NCBI RefSeq assembly: GCF_021390435.2
Contig: NZ_JAJVCN010000002.1
Span: 1,054,001 to 1,118,000 of the forward strand
Direction of reading: 5' to 3'
Origin: Kibdelosporangium philippinense
Lineage (GTDB): Bacteria > Actinomycetota > Actinomycetes > Mycobacteriales > Pseudonocardiaceae
Length of the DNA: 64,000 nt
The notes under the pieces are model-generated. The model searched no databases, was not told where the DNA came from, and worked only from the letters and a program-made list of their open reading frames with translations. This document shows positions 16,342 to 24,214 of the stretch, piece by piece (position 1 is the stretch's first letter; every line of letters begins with the position of its first letter). The translations under genes were made by a program, and so were the position numbers.

Positions 16342-16668
16342 ATGCCGGACAGCGGCTTCAAAGTCGAGCCTGAGGCGCTCGAGGGCTACCAGCGCACGAT
16401 GACCGCGCTCGCCGGTGAGATCGGCAACGTCGGCACGGCCACACTCAACGGCGTGACCTCGTTGCCTGGCGACTGCTTCGGCAAGATCGGCGCCGAAGTC
16501 GGCCTGAACGCGGCCTTCCAGCAGGCCGCGCAGGCTCAGCTCGACGGGGTGAAGGCCGCGTCGACCGGCCTCGCCGACCTGGCGAAGGCCGTTGGCGACG
16601 CGCTGGTCGGCTACCAGCACCAGCAGGCACAGACCGCTTCGTCGATCCGGCGGGCGGAGCAGATCTGA
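16342..16668 (+). CDS. Type VII secretion target (EspC/WXG100-like) protein
   Basis: A 108-residue, nearly all-helical protein without signal peptide (MPDSGFKVEPEALEGYQ, later GVKAASTGLADLAKAVGDALVGYQ). The N-terminal VEPEALEGYQRTM resembles ESX secretion-associated proteins whose helical hairpin pairs with a partner for export. GGGGGGAC before the ATG provides a ribosome binding site. It overlaps the NlpC/P60 gene by one base (TGATG), making the pair a two-gene type VII cassette: probably exported together. Confidence 0.78.
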   Translation: MPDSGFKVEPEALEGYQRTMTALAGEIGNVGTATLNGVTSLPGDCFGKIGAEVGLNAAFQQAAQAQLDGVKAASTGLADLAKAVGDALVGYQHQQAQTASSIRRAEQI

Positions 16669-17831
16669 TGAGCGCGGCGGGATTCATCGGCAGCCTGGTC
16701 GAACCGATGAAGCAGCATCTGGCCAAGCTGGATGGCGACACCGGCGCGGGCAGCAGGGCTGGCGAGACGTTCGGGCGCGGCGCGACCGCGTTGAACGAGA
16801 TGAAGGGCCGTCAGGAGTCGCAGGCCAAGACGACCATGCAGGGCTGGTACGGCGAACAGGCCAACGCCTTCCAGGGCAAGTCGGCGTCGTTCGGCAACGC
16901 GATGAACACCTTGGCGAGCAACTGCACTGCCGCGCAGCAAGTCGCGAGCACGGCGACGACCGCGGTGACCGGTGGCCGCACCAAGATCCAAGGCCTGATC
17001 GACGAGTTCGTCGGCTGGGCGACTCCGGTCATGCAGGCGGCTGAGGCGGCCAAGGCGAGCGGCAACGAAGCGGCGTGGGGGCAGGCCGCGGCGGACGCCA
17101 AGGCGAAGGCCGACGACTACGCCACCAAGACCGCGCAGGCGTTGAAGAACGTCAAGGACGAGCTGACTCCGTTGGTGGGCAAGCTGACCGGACTGGCCAA
17201 GGTGGACGCTGGCGCCGTCGGCGGCCTCGGCGGCCCGATGGGCCCGCCCAACACCGCCACGTCCACCGCGAGCGCCGGTACCGACGGCCGTAGCGGTCTC
17301 GACTCACGCCAAGGCGGCGGCTCCGGTGGTGGAGGAGGCGGCGGCGGTGGGGGCGCAGGAGGAGGCGGTGGGGGTGGCGGCGGCACGGCCGTCGGCCCGC
17401 AACTGCCCGTCGCTACTCCCCCGCAGCCTGGCAGCGGTGTCGGCATCAACCTGCCTGGCGGCGCCACGGTCGAGGCTCCGAACGAGGTCGCCGCGGCCGC
17501 CGTTCGCCAGGCCTTGAGCGCACTGGGCACGCCGTACGTGTGGGGAGCGTCGAACCCGCCATCGGGCACCGACTGCAGCGGGTTGACGTCCTGGGCGTAC
17601 GCGGCCGCAGGCCACGAGCTGCCGCGGCATTCAGCGGCTCAGGCCGTCGGCGCCTCCGTGCCGGATCAGAGCCAGCTGCTGCCGGGTGACCTCGTTGTCT
17701 GGAAAGGACACGTGGCCATGGTGATCGGCAACGGACAGATGATCGAAGCCGGTGACCCGGTGCAGATCAACCCGATCCGGACGTCGAACATCGGCATGCC
17801 GTTCATGGGTTTCTACCGGCCGACCGGCTGA
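16668..17831 (+). CDS. NlpC/P60 peptidoglycan hydrolase with WXG-like N-terminal domain
   Basis: A 387-residue modular protein. Residues 1-180 form a helical WXG100-like region with W60-Y61-G62 at the turn; residues about 185-265 are a Pro/Gly-rich linker including long Gly runs; the C-terminal NlpC/P60 domain has Cys303 in GTDCSGLTSWAY and His348 in GHVAMVIG. Such enzymes cut the D-Glu-mDAP bond in peptidoglycan stems. There is no Sec signal; the WXG domain and the upstream EspC-like gene point to type VII export. The closest known analogues are mycobacterial Rip-type and ESX-linked hydrolases. Confidence 0.88.
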   Translation: MSAAGFIGSLVEPMKQHLAKLDGDTGAGSRAGETFGRGATALNEMKGRQESQAKTTMQGWYGEQANAFQGKSASFGNAMNTLASNCTAAQQVASTATTAVTGGRTKIQGLIDEFVGWATPVMQAAEAAKASGNEAAWGQAAADAKAKADDYATKTAQALKNVKDELTPLVGKLTGLAKVDAGAVGGLGGPMGPPNTATSTASAGTDGRSGLDSRQGGGSGGGGGGGGGGAGGGGGGGGGTAVGPQLPVATPPQPGSGVGINLPGGATVEAPNEVAAAAVRQALSALGTPYVWGASNPPSGTDCSGLTSWAYAAAGHELPRHSAAQAVGASVPDQSQLLPGDLVVWKGHVAMVIGNGQMIEAGDPVQINPIRTSNIGMPFMGFYRPTG

Positions 17832-18169
17832 GGATTGTCGATCACGTAACGCCAGCACCCATCCGGGCCGCGACGCGCCACATCCGTCGCGGTACCGGAG
17901 ATTCCGGCATCCGGGATCTTCCAGTCCACAAGCAACAGTGCGATGTCGCCGCAGACATAGACATGGCGCGGTTCGACCGTGATGCGCTTGCCCAGTTTCT
18001 GTAGCTCAGCGTTGGCACTGGCACGCTCTGCACCGGTCAGCGGTTTGCCCGCGTCCAGCACGAGCAGGCTTTCCGGCTCGTAGACGCGCTCGACTTGCGC
18101 CGGATCGAACGAGTCGAACGCCTTCGCGAAGGCGTGCGGCAGGTCAGCCGCGTGCTGCACACTGGTCAT
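17813..18169 (-). CDS. SnoaL/NTF2-like (DUF4440-type) small protein
   Basis: A 118-residue protein with a cone-shaped NTF2-like fold: an N-terminal helix (HAADLPHAFAKAFDSFDPAQV), then VYEPESLLVLDAGKPLTGAE and strands ending RRGPDGCWRYVIDNP. That closing pattern is typical of ketosteroid-isomerase-like small enzymes or binding proteins. The start at 18169 abuts the start of the divergent HxlR gene with no spacer. Probably controlled by that regulator; substrate unknown. Confidence 0.8.
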   Translation of the reverse strand: MTSVQHAADLPHAFAKAFDSFDPAQVERVYEPESLLVLDAGKPLTGAERASANAELQKLGKRITVEPRHVYVCGDIALLLVDWKIPDAGISGTATDVARRGPDGCWRYVIDNPQPVGR

Positions 18170-18565
18170 ATGCAGAGCCAAGCCGAAGCTCGCGTGGGTC
18201 ACCAAACGGAAACCTGGGACGCCTCGCTGGTGCCCGACGACCGTGGCCGAACCAATCGGCCCTCGCCGGGCTGCCCGGTCGAGGTCGCGCTCGACGCGAT
18301 CTCCGGTCGTTGGACCACTTTGGTCATCCGTGAGCTCATGCACGGGCCACTGTCGTTCAGTGAACTTCGATCACGGCTGCCTTCGTTGTCCGCCAAGGTT
18401 CTCAGCGACCGGCTGCATGGTTTGACCGCCCGCGGCTTGACTTCCTGCGTCCGTGCGACCGGATTCCCCGCGCGCACGACGTACCAGCTGACTGAGCGCG
18501 GATTTGCCTTGCGTCCCTTGCTGATCACGCTTTACGCGGTGGGCAGCGAACTGCTCGGCGACTGA
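18170..18565 (+). CDS. HxlR-family transcriptional regulator
   Basis: A 131-residue winged-helix regulator. The HxlR signature is complete: CPVEVALDAISGRWTTLVIRELMHGPLSFSELRSRLP, then LSDRLHGLTARGL and YQLTERG. The conserved Cys in CPV may be redox-reactive as in other HxlR proteins. The ATG at 18170 touches the ATG of the opposite SnoaL-like gene (CATATG). An alternative GTG at 18196 would leave a small gap. It likely regulates its divergent neighbour. Confidence 0.9.
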   Translation: MQSQAEARVGHQTETWDASLVPDDRGRTNRPSPGCPVEVALDAISGRWTTLVIRELMHGPLSFSELRSRLPSLSAKVLSDRLHGLTARGLTSCVRATGFPARTTYQLTERGFALRPLLITLYAVGSELLGD

Positions 18566-18662
18566 CGTCACACTGTCCCTTATGGACTATTAATTTCTGT
18601 CTATCCGCTGTGTATCCGTGAAATCCGGAACAACGGGACGATTGACCGTCGTTTTTCCAGAT

Positions 18663-19196
18663 ATGGAACAGGTCATGATGGCAGTGCAGCGCAGGTCGCT
18701 TGTGGTCGTCGCAGGCCTGCCCGGCGCGGGGAAAAGCACGCTGCTGCGTGATGTGGGTCCCAGCGTCACCGTGGTCGATTCCGACCAGATCCGGGAGTGG
18801 CTGGCCAGCAGGCTGCCAAGCGGCACGCCCTACTCGCGGTACCGCCCGCTCGTGCACATCGTCCACCGCATCCGGATCGCGCTGGCCGCGATCTTCGCGC
18901 CAGGGCCGGTCGCCGTGCACGATCCGGCGACAGGCGTGGGCACGCGGCTGACGCTTGTCATCATCGGCACGCTGACGTGGCGAGTACTGCACTTCATCTG
19001 GGTCGAGACCACGCCAGAGGAAGCATTGGCTGGGCAACGCGCACGCGGCCGCGTGCTGCGAAAGGCCTCCTTCGCACGGCATGTGGGCCGCTCGCGGCGC
19101 CTCGATCTGTCCCGGCCGCCGCGTGGTTGGCGCAGCATCACCGTTGTGGGGCGCAGAACCAGGCTTTGCCTGCGCAGTGAACGCGTCGGGCCATAG
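18663..19196 (+). CDS. P-loop kinase-like ATPase (zeta-toxin-like AAA)
   Basis: A protein of about 177 residues with a Walker A loop GLPGAGKST (residues 18-26 from this start), then VTVVDSDQIREWL (Walker-B-like position), a conserved RYRPLVHIVHRIR block, and VAVHDPATGVGTRL. This is the arrangement of small actinobacterial nucleotide kinases related to zeta toxin/chloramphenicol phosphotransferase. Substrate unknown. The start is uncertain: frame-consistent alternatives are 18618, 18675 and 18678. It ends just upstream of the paired YbaB genes. Confidence 0.7.
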   Translation: MEQVMMAVQRRSLVVVAGLPGAGKSTLLRDVGPSVTVVDSDQIREWLASRLPSGTPYSRYRPLVHIVHRIRIALAAIFAPGPVAVHDPATGVGTRLTLVIIGTLTWRVLHFIWVETTPEEALAGQRARGRVLRKASFARHVGRSRRLDLSRPPRGWRSITVVGRRTRLCLRSERVGP

Positions 19197-19199
19197 ACT
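19194..19199 (+). promoter_or_regulatory. -10 box of a leaderless ybaB-like transcript
   Basis: TAGACT overlaps the stop codon of the P-loop gene and lies 6 bases before the GTG at 19206, so the YbaB pair appears to have its own leaderless promoter. Confidence 0.45.
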
Positions 19200-19205
19200 C
19201 GACGC

Positions 19206-19604
19206 GTGGGGAATGAGGATCACGTTCAGGACGAGCTGGACCGGCTCGGCCGGAATGTCGCCGAGACAGGGGAACGGGTGGCCGCGGTGGTCGGCCGGAC
19301 CGGCCCGATCATCGGCCAGGCCGCGTCCGGCGACAACGCGATCAGCGTGTCGGTGAGCCCTGGCGGCATGATGCGCGCGCTCGACATCAATCCCGCGGTT
19401 CTCGGGCGTCATCCCGATGAGGTCGCGCGCGAGATCGTCCGGCTCGCCGGACAGGCGACCAAGATCGCCAACAGCCGCATGCACTCGTCACTGCGACAGG
19501 TGGTGAGCCCGAGCACGGCCAAGAGCCTGACCGATCTCGGCATGCCCAACGAGCCGCTTCCCCGCGACCGCGACGACGAAGAGTTCGGCGGTGTCCTGTC
19601 GTGA
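19206..19604 (+). CDS. YbaB/EbfC-like protein A
   Basis: A 132-residue protein. The central segment SVSVSPGGMMRALDINPAVLGRHPDEVAREIVRLAGQA has the YbaB/EbfC layout: amphipathic strand, then a turn, then a long C-terminal helix. YbaB proteins are dimeric nucleoid-associated DNA binders. This member is not beside recR/dnaX as the housekeeping copy is; in Pseudonocardiaceae such copies often accompany secreted-protein clusters. It overlaps the next YbaB-like gene by 4 bases (GTGA), suggesting a heterodimer. Confidence 0.72.
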   Translation: MGNEDHVQDELDRLGRNVAETGERVAAVVGRTGPIIGQAASGDNAISVSVSPGGMMRALDINPAVLGRHPDEVAREIVRLAGQATKIANSRMHSSLRQVVSPSTAKSLTDLGMPNEPLPRDRDDEEFGGVLS

Positions 19605-20071
19605 CCGAACCACCAGTCGACGAACTCGTCCATGAAGCCGAACTGCGCCGCAGAGCCAGCGAGGACCTGCAGCGCAATATCGCGTCGATCTACGCCGTCG
19701 CTCGTGACCCCGACGGTCTGATCGAAGCGACCACGACCGCGAGTGGCGAGTTGAAGTCACTGCGGCTACGGCCCGAAGCGATGCACCGAGGCGTGCGCTG
19801 GCTTTCGGAAACGATCATGGCAACGGCCCACCAGGCGGCCGAGTTCGCGCGCCAGCGCAGCCTCAACCAACTGGCCCTTGTGCTGGGCGACGACGCGGCA
19901 AGGCAGCTCGAAGGCGCCATGGGCATCGCGCCGGCACGTGCCGCTGGCTGGGACGTCATCGGTGATCGCGCGCCCGCCGCCGTGCAGGCTCCGGCGGCCG
20001 TTCCGGTGGCCGAGGAAGAGGATGATGACATTTACTCCTTCGATCCTTCGTCGCTGCGTAGCGACCGGTGA
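19601..20071 (+). CDS. YbaB/EbfC-like protein B
   Basis: A 156-residue second YbaB-like protein: a predicted helix (DELVHEAELRRRASEDLQRN), a strand pair (GLIEATTTASGELKSLRLRPEAM), a second long helix with AHQAAEFARQRS, and an acidic Pro/Ala-rich tail ending in EEEDDDIYSFDPSSLRSDR. The acidic tail is absent from protein A and could bind a basic partner. Translational coupling to A by 4-base overlap supports a complex. Confidence 0.7.
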   Translation: MTEPPVDELVHEAELRRRASEDLQRNIASIYAVARDPDGLIEATTTASGELKSLRLRPEAMHRGVRWLSETIMATAHQAAEFARQRSLNQLALVLGDDAARQLEGAMGIAPARAAGWDVIGDRAPAAVQAPAAVPVAEEEDDDIYSFDPSSLRSDR

Positions 20072-20171
20072 TCGACGGGGTTGGCAAAACCCGTAGGCTG
20101 CCCGCGTCCGGTGTGCCAGAAATCGCACCGGCGCGTTCGTCTGGGATCGTGCAGGAGAAGGCGGAGGGCCA

Positions 20172-21416
20172 ATGGCTCAGGACATCGTCCCGATTGAGCT
20201 CGGGCTGCCACAGGGCGACGTGGTCACCCTCTGGGCACCGCGCTGGCGGGAGGAAGGCGAGGACTGGGAGGCGTTCCTCGGTGACGAGGACGACCTGTAC
20301 GGGTTCCCAGACGCGGCGCACCTCGCGGCGTTCGTAAGGACGGTCGACGAGCACGACCTGGCGGACCACCCCGCGTGGCCGGTCGTGCCGAAGCTGACCG
20401 TTGAAGAGTTGCTCCCGGACGAGGAGCACCAGTACGACCTCGTGGGCGTGCCCGAGCTGGCGGCACAGGACCCCGACACGTGGACGCTCGACGAGCTCGC
20501 CGGGATCGTGGCGATCGTGCGCTCGCTCGCGGACGTGTGCGAACTGGACGCGGTGAACGACGTCCTCGGCGCAGCCGAGGGCTTCGACCTGCTCGACCAG
20601 GGCACGCTGGCCTTCACCGGCCGCGACGGCGAGCGCAGGTGGACCGAGCTGGCCGAGACCATCGTCGAGCGGTGGGACGAGGTGCTCGACGCGATCGACG
20701 AGGTCGTCGCGACACCTGACGTCGACGAGCCCGCGCTGGCCGTGGCCACGGAGGAGCTGGAGAAGCTCCAGGCCGAAGCGGAAGAAGCCGACGACGACTC
20801 CTCAGAGGAGGAAGAAGCCGACGCTGACGCTGACTCGGATGAGGACGTCGAGCCCGCGCCGCTCGGTTTCTGGGGCGAGGTCGGCATCGACCCGGTGAAG
20901 ATCATCACCGACGGGTCGGAGTACTACACGCTGCGCTGCTACCTCGACGACGCACCGGTGTTCCTCGGCAAAGAAGGCAAGGTCGACGTCTTCCCGTCGG
21001 CCCGCGCCCTCGGCCGGTACATCGCATCCGGCGAGATCGGCGACAACGACCTCGCCGAGGTCTCCACGTGGGAAGAGGTCGTCACCAAGGCGACCGACGG
21101 CTCGCTGGAGATCGAGGTCGAAGAAGACAACACCTACGTGCTGCAGGGCCTTGGCGAGGACATCGAGGAAGGCCCGAACGCTATCGACCCGACGCAGCTG
21201 GATCTGGCTGTCGAGTTGCTGACCGACACCGCGGAGTGGGCTGGCGACGACTCGGTCGGCGAGGCACTGTCGGAGTCGGAGTCGCTTGGCTGGCTGATCT
21301 CGTTCGTGCTTCGCCCGGACCCGACACGGCTGGTGCCCAGCGCTCCGTTCGACGCCGAGGTCGAGGCCTGGCAGAAGCTGGTCAACGCTTTCGAGGACCG
21401 CCTGGAAACCCACTGA
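20172..21416 (+). CDS. Conserved acidic actinobacterial protein (Rv3311-like)
   Basis: A very acidic 414-residue soluble protein. Residues 1-195 (ELGLPQGDVVTLWAPRW, GFPDAAHLAAFVRT) and residues about 240-414 (LGFWGEVGIDPVKI, VFPSARALGRYIASG) look like two related domains joined by an Asp/Glu-rich linker (about 198-235). It is sometimes annotated as a 'primosomal protein', with no support visible here. As I recall, mycobacteria keep a homologue of similar size (Rv3311) between upp and add, the same neighbourhood as here. A palindromic repeat follows its stop. Function unknown. Confidence 0.8.
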   Translation: MAQDIVPIELGLPQGDVVTLWAPRWREEGEDWEAFLGDEDDLYGFPDAAHLAAFVRTVDEHDLADHPAWPVVPKLTVEELLPDEEHQYDLVGVPELAAQDPDTWTLDELAGIVAIVRSLADVCELDAVNDVLGAAEGFDLLDQGTLAFTGRDGERRWTELAETIVERWDEVLDAIDEVVATPDVDEPALAVATEELEKLQAEAEEADDDSSEEEEADADADSDEDVEPAPLGFWGEVGIDPVKIITDGSEYYTLRCYLDDAPVFLGKEGKVDVFPSARALGRYIASGEIGDNDLAEVSTWEEVVTKATDGSLEIEVEEDNTYVLQGLGEDIEEGPNAIDPTQLDLAVELLTDTAEWAGDDSVGEALSESESLGWLISFVLRPDPTRLVPSAPFDAEVEAWQKLVNAFEDRLETH

Positions 21417-21421
21417 TCAGA

Positions 21422-21469
21422 CCTCGTGAGTGGTTAGACGCGTTCTAACGCGGCTAACCACTCACGAGG
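21422..21469. repeat. Palindromic intergenic repeat, copy 2
   Basis: CCTCGTGAGTGGTTAG (21422-21437) pairs perfectly with CTAACCACTCACGAGG (21454-21469); the interior forms a second stem CGCGTT-CT-AACGCG. It lies between the convergent acidic-protein and add genes, 5 bases from one stop and 4 from the other; GGTTTT follows on the plus strand, so it probably terminates both genes. Confidence 0.85.
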
Positions 21470-21473
21470 GGTT

Positions 21474-22583
21474 TTACTCGGAGGGGTGCTGCTCGCCTTC
21501 GGCCAGCAGGGCCGCGTAGCCAGGCTTGATCACCTTGTTGATCAAGTCGAGGCGCTCGTCGAACCCGATGAAGGCCGACTTCATCGCATTGACCGTGAAC
21601 CACCGCAGGTCCGCCCACCCGTAGCCGAAAGCATCCACCAGCGCGGCCATCTCGCTGGACACCGTGCAGCCGCTCATCAACCGGTTGTCTGTGTTCACTG
21701 TCACGCGGAACCGCAACTTCGTCAGCAGGCCGATCGGGTGTTCGGCGATCGAGTTCGCTGCTCCTGTCTGAATGTTCGATGACGGGCACATTTCCAGTGG
21801 GATCCGGCGGTCGCGCACGTAGCTGGCCAGCCTGCCCAGATGCGCCGTTCCGTCCGGGTCGATCTTGATGTCGTCCATGATCCGGACTCCGTGCCCGAGG
21901 CGCTCGGCGCCGCAGTGCTGGATCGCTTCCCAGATCGACGGCAGGCCGAAGGACTCACCCGCGTGGATGGTGAAGTGCGCGTTCTGCTGGCGCAGGTATT
22001 CGAACGCGTCGAGGTTACGGGTGGGTGGGAAGCCTGCTTCCGGCCCGGCGATGTCGAACCCGACCACGCCGTGGTCGCGGTAGCGCACGGCCAGCTCCGC
22101 GATTTCCGCTGAGCGAGCGTTCTGGCGCATCGCGCACAGCAGCGTGCCGATCCTGATCTTGCCGCCGGTCGCTTTCTCGCCCTCGCGGAAGCCCGCTTCG
22201 ACCGCTTGCACGATCTGGTCGAGGCTCAGGCCTTTCTCCGTGAAGAGCTCTGGGGCGTAGCGGACTTCCGCGTAGACCACTCCGTCGTCCGCCAGGTCTT
22301 GCGCACATTCGGAGGCCACCCGAACGAGTGCGTCCTCACTCTGCATAACCCCGCAGGTGTGCGCGAAAGTCTCCAGGTAACGCTCGAGCGTGCCCGCGTT
22401 CGCCGCCTCGGTGAACCACTGGCCGAGCTCGGCCTCGTCGGTTGTGGGAAGATCGACATAGCCTGAGGCGTCGGCAAGTTCGATCACCGTGCGAGGTCGC
22501 AGGCCGCCGTCGAGATGATCGTGCAGCAACACTTTGGGGGCACGCCGGATCGCCTCGTGGGTAACCGGGTTCGGGTTCGACAT
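21474..22583 (-). CDS. add: Adenosine deaminase
   Basis: A 369-residue zinc amidohydrolase that converts (deoxy)adenosine to (deoxy)inosine in purine salvage. The metal-binding HDHLDGGLRP, the catalytic Glu in HAGESFG, RLGHGVRI and VNTDNRLMS are all present in order. Length is normal for the actinobacterial form. In this cluster it feeds the purine branch of nucleoside breakdown while cdd and deoA handle pyrimidines. Convergent with the acidic-protein gene and separated from it by palindromic repeat copy 2; divergent from the coiled-coil gene. Confidence 0.97.
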   Translation of the reverse strand: MSNPNPVTHEAIRRAPKVLLHDHLDGGLRPRTVIELADASGYVDLPTTDEAELGQWFTEAANAGTLERYLETFAHTCGVMQSEDALVRVASECAQDLADDGVVYAEVRYAPELFTEKGLSLDQIVQAVEAGFREGEKATGGKIRIGTLLCAMRQNARSAEIAELAVRYRDHGVVGFDIAGPEAGFPPTRNLDAFEYLRQQNAHFTIHAGESFGLPSIWEAIQHCGAERLGHGVRIMDDIKIDPDGTAHLGRLASYVRDRRIPLEMCPSSNIQTGAANSIAEHPIGLLTKLRFRVTVNTDNRLMSGCTVSSEMAALVDAFGYGWADLRWFTVNAMKSAFIGFDERLDLINKVIKPGYAALLAEGEQHPSE

Positions 22584-22796
22584 GCATGTACGTTACCCGC
22601 CCCTGCCGTCACCCGATCGTGTCCAACCGTGCCCACGTACTGTGTCCACTCGGTCATCGGCCGCAACGGCGCATTACCGCTGAACGGCGTAATCGACCGA
22701 GATCAACTAACACGAAACTAACGGGTGGTGTATGGACGCGTTTTGGGACTGGCTAGGCTCCCAGCGTCTCCCCTCCCCAGGACGAAGGTCACCTCC

Positions 22797-24134
22797 GTGA
22801 ACGAGAACAACAACGCCACGGTGTCGTTCGACCGGATGCGCAACATGCTGACGCGCGCGGCCGAGATCCGTGAGAGCGAACAGCAGCAGGTGTTCGACGC
22901 ACTGGACGAGATCCACGCGCGGCTGAGCCCGCTGGACTCGCTCGGTTCGGTGCGCAAGCGACTGTCCGAGCTCCCGGACCGCACCGAGGTCGGCGTGATC
23001 GCCGAGCGCCTGGACGAGGCGATGGCGAAACTCGAGGCCCAGGACACGGCCATCGCCAGCCTTGCGCGTGCGGTCGAATCGATCGTCGACAAGCTGGCAA
23101 CTCCCTTCGCGCAGCTCGACGGCCGCCTTGACGGCGTCGTTGGCAAGATGGAGGGCGTCGTCGGCCGGATGGACGGTCTCGAGGACAAGCTGGCGAACAT
23201 CCACCGGCGGATCGACTCCCTCGACGGGCACCTCGACAAGCAGGACGCCCGGATCGACACCCTGCCCGGCCAGGTCCACGTGCCGGTCAAGGAGCGCATC
23301 GACACGCTCGAAACCGCACTGCGCGGCCGTCTGGACGAGGTCGACGAGGGCGTGCACGAGCACCTCGACGGCACCAAGGACTCGCTGCACCGGCACGTCA
23401 CCGAGGTCAACGACGGCCTCGTGGGCAAGCTCGACGAGGCGCGCGACAACCTCAACTCGACGCGCGACTCGATCAGCTCCGCGGTCGCCGACTCCCGCGA
23501 GAAGCTCGCAGCGGCCGTCTCCGACGCGCACGACACGATCGCGTCCGCCGTCGCGGACTCCCGCGACTCGGTCACATCGGCGGTGTCGGACTCGCGTGAG
23601 GCGCTGGTCGGCTCGCTCGGCGACACCCGTGAAGGCATCACGCACTCCCTGGACGAAGCCCGCAACGCGCTCAACGCCGCGCTGGACGAGACCAAGGAGA
23701 CGATGGACGCCAGCGACCGGCTCGAAGCCCTCGCGCAGCGTCTGGAGCAGGCGCTCGGCCGCTTGGACGACATGGCAACCAGGCTGGACACCGTCGAGGA
23801 CGGCTTCGCGGCACGCCTCGGCGAGCTCGGCGGCACGCTTGAGCAGAGCCTGACGAAGGTCCAGGGCACCCTGGCGGCGCAGCCGGACACCACTGTGGTC
23901 ACCTCGCTCGTGAAGAAGAGCAACGAGGAGACCGAGCGTCGTATCGGCGGTCACCTCGACGAGGCCATGGCCACGTTCGCCGAGCTGATGATGGGCGGCG
24001 GCCCGGCGATGCCCGCGGCACCGCCGTCAACCCTGCCCCGCCAGCAGCGTCGTGCGCGCGGCAGCAAGAAGGTCAACGGCGAGAAGCCGCGCATCGAAGA
24101 GCTCGAAGAAGCCGACAGCGGCGACGACAACTAA
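22797..24134 (+). CDS. Long coiled-coil protein with heptad and hendecad repeats
   Basis: A 445-residue protein of unknown function. The GTG start at 22797 is preceded by GAAGG. Residues about 105-157 follow strict 7-residue periodicity (LDGVVGK, LDGHLDK). Residues 184-300 follow an 11-residue (hendecad) pattern: three units, one heptad (DNLNSTR), then seven units such as DSISSAVADSR, DTIASAVADSR and DSVTSAVSDSR. Hendecads form right-handed coiled coils. The C-terminus has a basic patch (RQQRRARGSKK) and an acidic end. No signal peptide or membrane segment. It sits between add and deoA and ends at palindromic repeat copy 3. Confidence 0.85.
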   Translation: MNENNNATVSFDRMRNMLTRAAEIRESEQQQVFDALDEIHARLSPLDSLGSVRKRLSELPDRTEVGVIAERLDEAMAKLEAQDTAIASLARAVESIVDKLATPFAQLDGRLDGVVGKMEGVVGRMDGLEDKLANIHRRIDSLDGHLDKQDARIDTLPGQVHVPVKERIDTLETALRGRLDEVDEGVHEHLDGTKDSLHRHVTEVNDGLVGKLDEARDNLNSTRDSISSAVADSREKLAAAVSDAHDTIASAVADSRDSVTSAVSDSREALVGSLGDTREGITHSLDEARNALNAALDETKETMDASDRLEALAQRLEQALGRLDDMATRLDTVEDGFAARLGELGGTLEQSLTKVQGTLAAQPDTTVVTSLVKKSNEETERRIGGHLDEAMATFAELMMGGGPAMPAAPPSTLPRQQRRARGSKKVNGEKPRIEELEEADSGDDN

Positions 24135-24144
24135 GCAAAACCCC

Positions 24145-24208
24145 AGCTCAGCCCTCGTGAGTGGTTTTGCCGGTTAGAACCGGCATTTCCACTCACGAGG
24201 GCTGAGCT
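24145..24208. repeat. Palindromic intergenic repeat, copy 3 (extended arms)
   Basis: AGCTCAGCCCTCGTGAGTGG (24145-24164) pairs perfectly with its reverse complement at 24189-24208; inside, TGCCGGTT-AG-AACCGGCA forms another perfect stem, separated by TTT/TTT. The outer AGCTCAGCC segment is not in other copies yet is perfectly matched. Between the convergent coiled-coil and deoA genes; likely a bidirectional terminator. Confidence 0.85.
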
Positions 24209-24214
24209 GTGTGT

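Noticed and set aside
17320..17400. Gly-codon repeat tract in the NlpC/P60 gene
   Set aside because: It encodes an ordinary flexible linker between domains; not an independent repeat element.
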